This document shows, piece after piece, positions 1-6,326 of a DNA stretch of 16,790 nt. The stretch is from positions 965 to 17,754 of the forward strand of contig DITN01000057.1 in NCBI GenBank assembly GCA_002422865.1, written 5' to 3'. The number at the start of each line of letters is the position of its first letter. Within the stretch, counting starts at the first letter, position 1. A model generated the notes under the pieces. The model ran no database searches, had not been told where the DNA came from, and saw only the letters and a program-made list of their open reading frames with translations. The translations under genes and the position numbers were made by a program. Source of the DNA: Bacteroidetes bacterium UBA6183. Its GTDB lineage: Bacteria > Bacteroidota > Bacteroidia > UKL13-3.

Positions 1-22
1 AAAAGCAGGTTCTTACAGTATT

Positions 23-97
23 GGTGCGGTAGTTCAGTTTGGTTAGAATATCGGCCTGTCACGCCGAGGGTCGCGGGTTCGAGTCCCGTCCGCACCG
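23..97 (+). tRNA. tRNA-Asp (anticodon GUC)
   Basis: The cloverleaf can be drawn completely. The 7-bp acceptor stem pairs 23-29 with 90-96. The D arm starts with GTTC at 32-35. The anticodon stem pairs 51-55 with 63-67 around the loop CTGTCAC, with anticodon GTC at 58-60. The T arm pairs 73-77 with 85-89 around TTCGAGT. The discriminator base is G97, as expected for tRNA-Asp. The 3' CCA is not encoded (CAA follows), so it would be added after transcription. The 22 bases before it show no recognisable promoter. Confidence 0.97.
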
Positions 98-100
98 CAA

Positions 101-127
101 AGCCACTCAAGTCGAGTGGCTTTTTTT
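101..127 (+). terminator. Rho-independent terminator of tRNA-Asp
   Basis: An 8-bp perfect stem (AGCCACTC 101-108 with GAGTGGCT 114-121) closes a 5-base loop and runs into a stretch of seven T (121-127). It starts three bases after the tRNA, so the tRNA appears to end its transcription unit here. Confidence 0.9.
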
Positions 128-285
128 ATGCCCATGACGATGCACTTTGTTTACATCCTTTATTCACAAACCTTAGATCAAACTTACTATTACAAGTCTC
201 ACCAAGTTTTGAATTGGGTTCGTTAAATCGTTTTTGCTCTACTGCGCACTGACAACTACGTCAACCTTGGGAGGTGATTGAATAG
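128..285 (+). pseudogene. Degenerate GIY-YIG nuclease remnant
   Basis: The first frame opens with ATG at 128 (further in-frame ATGs at 134 and 140), directly after the terminator T-run, and reads MHFVYILYSQTLDQTYYYKS before a stop at 224-226. This resembles the N-terminus of small bacterial GIY-YIG proteins, which typically read (F/Y)VYILYS..LD.(F/Y)Y(V/I)G.S. The YIG glycine is missing here (YYYKS). A second piece resembling the family's mid-domain PWE(V/L)(I/V) appears as PWEVIE at 265-282 in another frame, followed by TAG. A frame change plus an early stop therefore separate the two pieces. Intact members are about 80-100 residues, and this remnant has neither the catalytic Arg/Glu region nor a C-terminus. 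The identification rests on a short stretch recognised by eye. The alternative is unrelated noncoding sequence. Confidence 0.5.
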
Positions 286-288
286 TAC

Positions 289-963
289 CTATTTTACTCT
301 TCTGTATTTTAGTCTTTTCAATCTTGCAATATCGTATGGAGTTGCTATTATTCCTTTATAGCTATAATAAAGATAATTTCGCTTGAGTATCATTTTTTGA
401 TTGTTGAAATACGTGTCAGAGAATCTGTTTTTGGGAATATTGAATTTAATTGAAAACAAATTTGATTTATTATCCTTTGGATAATATGTATTACTTGATA
501 GGTTATAAGGAAAGACAAAATAAAATCCTTGATTAATTGAAACCTTTGTGTTTTTACCTATTTTAACTTTGGGAGAACAAAAACGCCAAATTGTATCACC
601 CTGTTCACCTGCGAAATAAATGAAACAATGAGCGAAATTATTTTCTCCATTAACATCAATATTAAACTCTATGCTGTCTGCAAGATTACTATCCAATTTC
701 TCTGTAACATACATATCTGCTTTGTTATCGATAAACATATTTTCAGTTAAAAACAATTCTCTTTTGGTTTCTCTTTTGTATGTGCCAATCACCTTTCTTC
801 CATCAAAGTCAACAAATTCAAATGAGTCTTTTTTGAAATTGAACAATGAACGATTACCTTTTTTATCGAAATATATATAGTTCGTGTTTACTACTTTCGT
901 TCCGCACGCAGATAAGAGTATGATAATAATGGCACAAAACTTTGATAACAAATTGTTTTTCAT
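289..963 (-). CDS. Putative lipoprotein of unknown function
   Basis: This 224-residue protein begins with a textbook lipoprotein signal: basic MKNN, a hydrophobic stretch rich in Ile and Leu, and the lipobox LLSAC with the lipidated cysteine at C20. It should be exported and anchored to a membrane, probably facing the periplasm or the outer-membrane surface. The mature part is rich in Lys, Asn, Phe and Tyr, has no further membrane segment, and matches no family I recognise. The C-terminus is basic (LKRLKYRRVK). It is transcribed away from msrC, with 244 bases between the two starts in which I see no clear promoter. Base composition is unusual: the rows 361-420, 421-480 and 541-600 contain 17, 14 and 20 G+C of 60, against 27 of 60 in rows I counted in msrC and the transporter. 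Its position beside a tRNA suggests recent acquisition. Confidence 0.75.
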   Translation of the reverse strand: MKNNLLSKFCAIIIILLSACGTKVVNTNYIYFDKKGNRSLFNFKKDSFEFVDFDGRKVIGTYKRETKRELFLTENMFIDNKADMYVTEKLDSNLADSIEFNIDVNGENNFAHCFIYFAGEQGDTIWRFCSPKVKIGKNTKVSINQGFYFVFPYNLSSNTYYPKDNKSNLFSIKFNIPKNRFSDTYFNNQKMILKRNYLYYSYKGIIATPYDIARLKRLKYRRVK

Positions 964-1207
964 TTATTTTAATCTGTCGCGAATATGAATTTCCTTGTGA
1001 GGTTATAAATCAAATATGGCCTCATAGTATTCAAATTGTTTCATCAAAAATATTAATCTAGACCATATTTGCTTTAATGGCATTTGATTGTTTCTTAGAA
1101 AACATTAAAACGCTGAAATCATACCTGAGCAAATTACTAATTCATATCTATTACTTAAACGTTAATCCCATTTTTTTTATTAAAAAATTACTTAGTATTG
1201 TTTCTAC

Positions 1208-1690
1208 ATGGCAGAAGAATTAATCATTTCATCAAACCAAAACAAAGAACAAGTTTATTTGGCTTTATTGCCACAGATTAAAGCATTGGTAACCGGAGAA
1301 AGCAATTTAACCGCAAACCTTGCCAACATCAGTGCAGCACTTAAACAAACATTTAACTGGTGGTGGGTAGGTTTTTATTGGGTTGAAAATAACGAGTTGG
1401 TTTTGGGTCCGTTTCAAGGACCCATCGCTTGCACACGTATTAAAAAAGGTAAAGGAGTGTGCGGCACTTCTTGGCTAAACCAACAAAGCATTGTTGTTCC
1501 TGATGTAGAAAAGTTTCCCGGACACATTGCCTGCAGTGCAGCCAGTAAAAGCGAAATTGTTGTGCCCATTATTAAAAACAATGTGGTGTTTGGTGTGCTT
1601 GATTGTGATAGTGAACACATCAATCATTACGATGAAACTGACCTCATTTATCTTGAACAGCTTTGTGCAATAATAGCCGATTTAGTATGA
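1208..1690 (+). CDS. msrC: Free methionine-(R)-sulfoxide reductase (GAF domain)
   Basis: The enzyme reduces free L-methionine-(R)-sulfoxide to methionine in the cytoplasm through a cysteine relay recharged by thioredoxin. The 160-residue protein is a single GAF domain, the normal size for fRMsr. Three cysteines at 75 (IACTRI), 85 (KGVCGTSW) and 109 (HIACSAAS) have the same 10 and 24 residue spacing as the E. coli catalytic cysteines 84, 94 and 118. The ligand-binding acidic residues also fit with the same offset of nine: E116, D132 and D134 (GVLDCDSE). The tryptophan cluster WWWVGFYW at 51-58 is typical too. The start has no clear Shine-Dalgarno sequence. A TAGTATTG at 1194-1201 resembles a Bacteroidota -7 box with one mismatch. 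The stop overlaps the start of the next gene (ATGA), so the two are probably co-translated. Confidence 0.95.
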   Translation: MAEELIISSNQNKEQVYLALLPQIKALVTGESNLTANLANISAALKQTFNWWWVGFYWVENNELVLGPFQGPIACTRIKKGKGVCGTSWLNQQSIVVPDVEKFPGHIACSAASKSEIVVPIIKNNVVFGVLDCDSEHINHYDETDLIYLEQLCAIIADLV

Positions 1691-2910
1691 GCAATAAATT
1701 ATCAGACAACAAAAAATTATACAGCCTGATTGCAGTTGCTGCACTTGGTTATTTTGTAGACATTTATGATTTGATTGTTTTTAATGTAGTTAAAAACGAA
1801 AGCTTGCAAGCCATTGGCATTACAGGCGATGCATTAAAAAACAGTGAAATATATTTATTCAATGTTCAAATGACGGGCATGTTGTTGGGCGGTGTTTTGT
1901 GGGGTATTTTGGGTGATAAAAAAGGACGTATCTCGGTATTATTTGGTTCGATATTTTTATACTCTTTTGCCAATATTGCCAATGCATTTGTTACCACTTT
2001 AGATGGTTATGCTTTGTGGCGATTTATTGCAGGACTTGGACTTGCAGGAGAACTTGGTGCGGGAATTACATTGGTAAGTGAAAGCATGCATAAAGATAAG
2101 CGTGGATATGGCACCATGATTATTGTAACCTTTGGTGCATTAGGTGCTGTGGTGGCCGGTTTGGTTGGAAAAAACTTTGGTTGGCAAACCACTTACATTA
2201 CCGGTGGCTGCATGGGTTTAGCTTTATTACTTTTAAGGGCTGGAGCATTTGAAAGTGGCATGTACAAACAAGCAGCCGAAAACACATCCATTAAACGCGG
2301 TAACTTTTTTATGTTGTTCGGTTCAAGTAAAACATTCTTAAAATATTTGTCTTGTATTGGTATTGGATTACCTGTTTGGTATGTAATAGGTGTGTTGATT
2401 AATTTAAGCAATCGGTTCGCAGCAAACAACGGAGTACAAGTTGATGTAGCCGACTGTGTAATGTATGCTTATTTAGGCTTATCGGTTGGCGATTTATTAA
2501 GTGGTTTATTAAGCCAAATGATGAGAAGCAGAAAAAAAGTAGTGATGATTTATTTGAGCACTTGTCTGCTACTTTCTATCATTTACTTGTATGTTGGAGC
2601 CAATAGTGTTACCTACTACAAAATCATGAGTTTCTTATTGGGAGCGGCAACCGGTTATTGGGCGCTGTTTGTAACCATAGCCAGTGAGCAATTTGGGACC
2701 AACATTCGCAGTACGGTAACCAATACGGTTCCTAATTTTGTGAGAGGTGCCGTAGTTCCTATTACTTTAAGTTTTAAATGGCTGAGTGAAAGCTACAGCA
2801 TTACAACTGCAGCAATTGTAGTAGGTGCTGTTTGCAGCTTTATTGCATTATTAAGCACTTGGTATATTGATGAAACTTTTAGCAAGGATTTAAATTACAA
2901 CGAGGATTAG
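1687..2910 (+). CDS. Major facilitator superfamily (MFS) transporter
   Basis: This 407-residue integral membrane protein has about twelve hydrophobic segments, the usual MFS architecture and size. Helix 1 carries two aspartates (YFVDIYDLIVF, D25 and D28), as in proton-coupled organic-acid and sugar-phosphate type MFS carriers. The loop between helices 2 and 3 carries the MFS signature GILGDKKGR at 73-81, and helix 4 contains WRFIAGLGLAGELGAG. The substrate cannot be read from the sequence. I chose the ATG at 1687, which overlaps the msrC stop as ATGA. An upstream in-frame ATG at 1663 would add eight residues inside msrC and is less likely. A strong terminator follows 20 bases after the stop. 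Translational coupling to a methionine-sulfoxide reductase suggests transport of a related compound or expression under oxidative stress, but this is inference only. Confidence 0.88.
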   Translation: MSNKLSDNKKLYSLIAVAALGYFVDIYDLIVFNVVKNESLQAIGITGDALKNSEIYLFNVQMTGMLLGGVLWGILGDKKGRISVLFGSIFLYSFANIANAFVTTLDGYALWRFIAGLGLAGELGAGITLVSESMHKDKRGYGTMIIVTFGALGAVVAGLVGKNFGWQTTYITGGCMGLALLLLRAGAFESGMYKQAAENTSIKRGNFFMLFGSSKTFLKYLSCIGIGLPVWYVIGVLINLSNRFAANNGVQVDVADCVMYAYLGLSVGDLLSGLLSQMMRSRKKVVMIYLSTCLLLSIIYLYVGANSVTYYKIMSFLLGAATGYWALFVTIASEQFGTNIRSTVTNTVPNFVRGAVVPITLSFKWLSESYSITTAAIVVGAVCSFIALLSTWYIDETFSKDLNYNED

Positions 2911-2930
2911 AAAACCGAAATATAGACGAT

Positions 2931-2968
2931 AAAAAAAACGCGCGGAGCTTTGCTCCGCGCGTTTTTTT
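2931..2968. terminator. Bidirectional intrinsic terminator
   Basis: A perfect GC-rich 10-bp stem (2939-2948 with 2952-2961) closes a TTT loop. It is flanked by eight A on the left (2931-2938) and seven T on the right (2962-2968), which extend the helix. It can terminate the msrC-MFS transcript on the plus strand and the protease transcript on the minus strand. This fits its place between two convergent genes. Confidence 0.93.
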
Positions 2969-2983
2969 GTTTCCAACCAACTA

Positions 2984-4444
2984 CTATTTCAACCCAATTC
3001 CATAAAACCCTTTGCTGCCATCAGGATTTATTCCTCCTAACAACACTCCTTCTCCTGCATTATCTAATGCTGTTTTAACCTCACTTGGTGTAGCTACCGG
3101 ACGTTTGTCTATGCTTGTGATGATATATCCAACCGGCACTCCCGCTTTTTTCAAAATACTTTTATCGGCTACTTTCTTTACACGAACACCATTGGTTATT
3201 TTTAACTTCAAGCGGTCTTCACGGTTTACAGTTTCAAACTCGGCATCCAAAACCTTATTGGTTTCTACTTTTTCTGATTTTACAATACCCGTTTTACCTT
3301 CTTTATTCTTTAGCACAGCCTCAAAATTCATTTCCTTGTTATCTCGTAAAACGGTTAATTTCACTTTGTCACCCGGACTACGTTTTCCAACTTGTTCTTG
3401 TAATTCACTGCTGCTGTTTACTACAACATCTTCCACCTTAATAATCACATCTCCATCTTTAACTCCGGCATCTTCGGCACCGCTGTTAGGGTTTACTTTG
3501 GCCACGTATACTCCACGCACTTCGCGTAAACCTTCTTTATCAGCCAATTGGCTATTCACATCCTGAATGCTTACGCCTAGGAAACCTCTTTGTACCTCAC
3601 CGTATTTGGTTAAATCGCCAATTACTTTTTTCATTAAATTAGCCGGAACAGCAAAGGCATAACCGGCATACTGACCCGTTTGACTGGCAATGGCCGTATT
3701 AATGCCAACCAATTTACCATCAGAGGTAACCAATGCCCCACCACTATTGCCCGGATTTACAGCGGCATCTGTTTGTATAAAACTTTCAATACTGTATTGG
3801 CTTTCGGGGTTACGTGCATCACGTAATAAATTTAAGTTACGCCCTTTTGCACTCACAATACCTGCAGTAACTGTGCTGGTTAAATTAAACGGATTACCTA
3901 CTGCCAAAACCCACTGCCCTACTTTCACCTCATCACTATTGCCTACAATAGCGTACTGCAAATTTGATTCATCAATTCGTAATAAAGCTAAATCTGTATT
4001 TGGATCTTTACCCAGCAACTCTGCATTGTACTCACGTTTATCATTTAATATCACCCTGATCTTTGTTGCACCATCAATTACGTGGTTGTTGGTAACAATG
4101 TAGCCATCAGCACTGATGATTACACCACTACCTGAGCCACTGCGAGGCGTGTTAGGCATTTCAAACCCGAAGCCCGGACCAAACAAGTCAAAAGGATTCA
4201 TTTGTTGTTGGCGATCTTGTTGTTTGGGTTCAACTGTAGTAACGATGTGTACGACTGTGGGTGTCACCAAATCTGCCACCTCCACAAAGTCGGGGCGACT
4301 GCCTGACTCGTTTAAACTGGCATATCGTGCCAGGTAATTTGCTGAAAAACTGTCAGCCTGTTTGTCATCAATTAATTTTGTAATACCAACTGCTGCAAGT
4401 CCTCCAAGGCTCGCAACGGCAAATAATCCTAAGTATTTTTTCAT
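2984..4444 (-). CDS. HtrA/DegP-family periplasmic serine protease
   Basis: This is a Do-type (S1C) protease/chaperone that degrades or refolds damaged envelope proteins. The 486-residue protein starts with MKK and a hydrophobic segment (residues 4-25) that acts as signal peptide or anchor. The trypsin-like domain carries the full triad: H121 in VTNNHVID, D151 in NTDLALLRI and S234 in NPGNSGGAL. A PDZ domain follows at roughly 280-370 (GVSIQD, GDVIIKVEDVVVNS), and a second, more divergent one at about 400-486 ending GFYGIGLK. Two PDZ domains match DegP/DegQ rather than DegS. I chose the ATG at 4442-4444. An upstream in-frame ATG at 4531 would add 29 basic residues in front of the signal sequence and is unlikely. 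It is divergent from the membrane-protein gene at 4584 across 139 bases and convergent with the transporter. It could be called degP or degQ; the sequence does not decide. Confidence 0.95.
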   Translation of the reverse strand: MKKYLGLFAVASLGGLAAVGITKLIDDKQADSFSANYLARYASLNESGSRPDFVEVADLVTPTVVHIVTTVEPKQQDRQQQMNPFDLFGPGFGFEMPNTPRSGSGSGVIISADGYIVTNNHVIDGATKIRVILNDKREYNAELLGKDPNTDLALLRIDESNLQYAIVGNSDEVKVGQWVLAVGNPFNLTSTVTAGIVSAKGRNLNLLRDARNPESQYSIESFIQTDAAVNPGNSGGALVTSDGKLVGINTAIASQTGQYAGYAFAVPANLMKKVIGDLTKYGEVQRGFLGVSIQDVNSQLADKEGLREVRGVYVAKVNPNSGAEDAGVKDGDVIIKVEDVVVNSSSELQEQVGKRSPGDKVKLTVLRDNKEMNFEAVLKNKEGKTGIVKSEKVETNKVLDAEFETVNREDRLKLKITNGVRVKKVADKSILKKAGVPVGYIITSIDKRPVATPSEVKTALDNAGEGVLLGGINPDGSKGFYGIGLK

Positions 4445-4558
4445 ATTCTGATGTATAACTTTTTGTTTATTTTTATTAATTTTCAAACAACGTTCCAATT
4501 TAATAATTCGGCCATTTAACGCAAGCCTCAAAATTTTATTTTACCGTTCGAAAATTTG

Positions 4559-4568
4559 TACAACTTTG
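4559..4568 (+). promoter_or_regulatory. Candidate -7-type promoter box before the 4584 gene
   Basis: TACAACTTTG ends 15 bases before the ATG at 4584. Its CAACTTTG part differs from the Bacteroidota -7 consensus TAnnTTTG at one base. I see no TTG at the expected -33 distance, so this is only a candidate. Confidence 0.25.
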
Positions 4569-4583
4569 CAGAAGCAAATAGTT

Positions 4584-5411
4584 ATGCCAAACTCACCACA
4601 CGACTCACACCAATTTTACTTTGAACGCTACCTGCGCAATAAATTGTCGGGGAGTGAAAAATTGCAATTAGAAGAACGTTTAGCCAACGATAAAGAACTA
4701 AGTGAGTCGTTTGAACATTATAAATCCAACCGCAAAACGTTCCTGAAAGAGTTAATTTCAGAACATGATAAAGGTCCAAAAAGAAGTAGATTAGCCAATA
4801 TATTTTACTTGGCCATAACCATTATTGGCATTGCTGTGGCGGGTAATTATTATATAGAGAACCGTTCGCTTAAAGAAGAAATAAATCGCGACAAAAAACT
4901 TATTAAAAGATTGGTTTCTTACATACCGTTTGTTGGAAAAAAAATGATTAAAGATAGTGCTGATTTTGTAGTAGTTGAACCTGAAAAAAATCTTAAACCA
5001 AAAACTTCAACCCAAACCCAAAGCAGTGGCACCAAAATTAAAACAGAACAAACCGCTGTTGATACATTAGTATTTGACACCATTGTTATTCCGATTAGAC
5101 GTAGCTATTTTGATGAAAGGTTAAACTTCTACTTAACAGAAATTGATAGTACTTTATCAAGCGCTGAAATACAAAATTTGGTCATAAAAAACAGCACCAA
5201 GTACGACATAAAACATAAAACTTCGCCAATTAGTGTAGCCGTTTGGAGTGCAAGTACACCTAGCTATCAATTTGATGGAAATAACTTAAAGTTAAACGGC
5301 ATTTCGTTACCATTTAAAATGCTGTTGGTTAAAGATGGTGGAGAAATAACATGGCTTACACCCGAAAGAGAAATTATTTTAATAGCCGATAATCAAAGAC
5401 ACAACTATTAA
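4584..5411 (+). CDS. Single-pass membrane protein with anti-sigma-like N-terminus
   Basis: The product is 275 residues and I cannot assign a known function. Residues 13-45 (FERYLRNKLSGSEKL, then EERLANDKELSESF) match the pattern found at the N-terminus of Bacteroidota anti-sigma-like and related membrane proteins: aromatic/Glu, YL..KLS..E, then a short helix ending in a 'D.EL' motif. One hydrophobic helix lies at about 72-90 (IFYLAITIIGIAVAGNYYI), preceded by basic KGPKRSR, so the N-terminus should be cytoplasmic and the rest periplasmic. After it comes a short Glu/Lys-rich stretch, a Thr/Ser/Gln-rich linker near 140-160 and a compact C-terminal region of about 110 residues. I chose the ATG at 4584; a TTG at 4566 would add six residues. 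The gene ends six bases before dapF, so both are probably on one transcript. It is divergent from the DegP-like protease. Confidence 0.75.
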   Translation: MPNSPHDSHQFYFERYLRNKLSGSEKLQLEERLANDKELSESFEHYKSNRKTFLKELISEHDKGPKRSRLANIFYLAITIIGIAVAGNYYIENRSLKEEINRDKKLIKRLVSYIPFVGKKMIKDSADFVVVEPEKNLKPKTSTQTQSSGTKIKTEQTAVDTLVFDTIVIPIRRSYFDERLNFYLTEIDSTLSSAEIQNLVIKNSTKYDIKHKTSPISVAVWSASTPSYQFDGNNLKLNGISLPFKMLLVKDGGEITWLTPEREIILIADNQRHNY

Positions 5412-5417
5412 TCAATC

Positions 5418-6230
5418 ATGCAGCTTAATTTTTATAAATACCAAGGTACAGGAAACGATTTTATTTTGGTTGATGACAGGGAATTAACATTTCCGATTGA
5501 AGACACAGCTTTAGTAGCCCTTTTGTGTGATAGAAAATTTGGGATTGGTGCTGATGGTTTAATTTTGCTTCAACCCCACCCAACACAAAGCTATTTTATG
5601 AAATATTATAATAGTGATGGAAAAGAAAGCAGCATGTGTGGAAACGGAGGAAGATGCCTTGCCGCATTTGCTTTACACACGGGTGTGGTTAATTGTACAC
5701 ATAGTTTTATGGCCATGGATGGTGTGCATGATGTGGAAATAGAAGGCGACCTGAATACTTCGGTTTGGATAAAGCTAAAAATGAAAGATGTGGAACAAGT
5801 TGAAATACGATACAACAATGTTTTTGTGTTAAATACCGGTTCGCCACATTATGTACAATTTATACCCCAAAATTTAAACAGCTTAGATTTGGTTGCCGAT
5901 GCCAAAAGCATTAGGTACAACGAAGAATTTGCGAAGGAAGGCATTAATGTAAATTTTATTAACCTATTGGGATTGCACCACATTAGCATGCGCACTTACG
6001 AACGTGGTGTAGAGGGTGAAACCCTAAGTTGTGGTACCGGAGTTACGGCAGCCACACTCAGTAATGCACTTTTAAATAATTTACCTAATGGTGTGCATAC
6101 CACAGAAGTAACCACTCCTGGAGGTAATTTAAAAGTTACTTTTACCTACAATGCTGCAAATCGTACATTTAGCAATGTTTGGCTACAAGGACCAGCCACA
6201 CTTGTTTTTAAAGGTGTTGTGGAAATATAG
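5418..6230 (+). CDS. dapF: Diaminopimelate epimerase
   Basis: The enzyme interconverts LL- and meso-2,6-diaminopimelate, supplying meso-DAP for lysine synthesis and peptidoglycan cross-links. It is a cytoplasmic, cofactor-free racemase using two cysteines. The 270-residue protein shows both active-site signatures: MCGNGGRC with C74, and SCGTGVTAA with C205. Other family landmarks are the N-terminal KYQGTGNDF at 7-15, YYNSDGKESS before the first cysteine, GSPHYV near 141, and the MRTYERGVEGET lead-in to the second cysteine. Length is normal (family about 270-285). It lies six bases behind the anti-sigma-like membrane-protein gene, apparently in one operon. The 96 bases to the next gene contain no clear hairpin terminator. 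Confidence 0.97.
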   Translation: MQLNFYKYQGTGNDFILVDDRELTFPIEDTALVALLCDRKFGIGADGLILLQPHPTQSYFMKYYNSDGKESSMCGNGGRCLAAFALHTGVVNCTHSFMAMDGVHDVEIEGDLNTSVWIKLKMKDVEQVEIRYNNVFVLNTGSPHYVQFIPQNLNSLDLVADAKSIRYNEEFAKEGINVNFINLLGLHHISMRTYERGVEGETLSCGTGVTAATLSNALLNNLPNGVHTTEVTTPGGNLKVTFTYNAANRTFSNVWLQGPATLVFKGVVEI

Positions 6231-6326
6231 AGGATAACTATCTGCTAAAATTTTATGTGGTAAATAACTGCATTGGCTTACCTTAGCGCAATTAAATTAG
6301 GGTAAACTTTGTTAGTTGTAAATACA

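Noticed and set aside
671..880. A 69-codon plus-strand frame opposite the lipoprotein gene
   Set aside because: It is short and fully antisense to a better-supported gene with a good lipoprotein signal.
3012..3566. A 184-codon open frame on the plus strand inside the protease gene
   Set aside because: It lies antisense to the clearly coding HtrA/DegP gene, its product resembles no family, and its Ser/Thr/Pro-rich composition is what a mirror frame of this gene would give.
4442..4531. Upstream ATG at 4531 as the start of the DegP-like protease
   Set aside because: It would place 29 basic, non-hydrophobic residues in front of an otherwise normal signal sequence and use up most of the divergent promoter region.
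6278..6305. Inverted repeat TTACC...GGTAA upstream of the SNF2 gene, a possible operator or terminator
   Set aside because: It is only five base pairs with an 18-base gap in A+T-rich sequence and has no T-run; chance is the simplest explanation.
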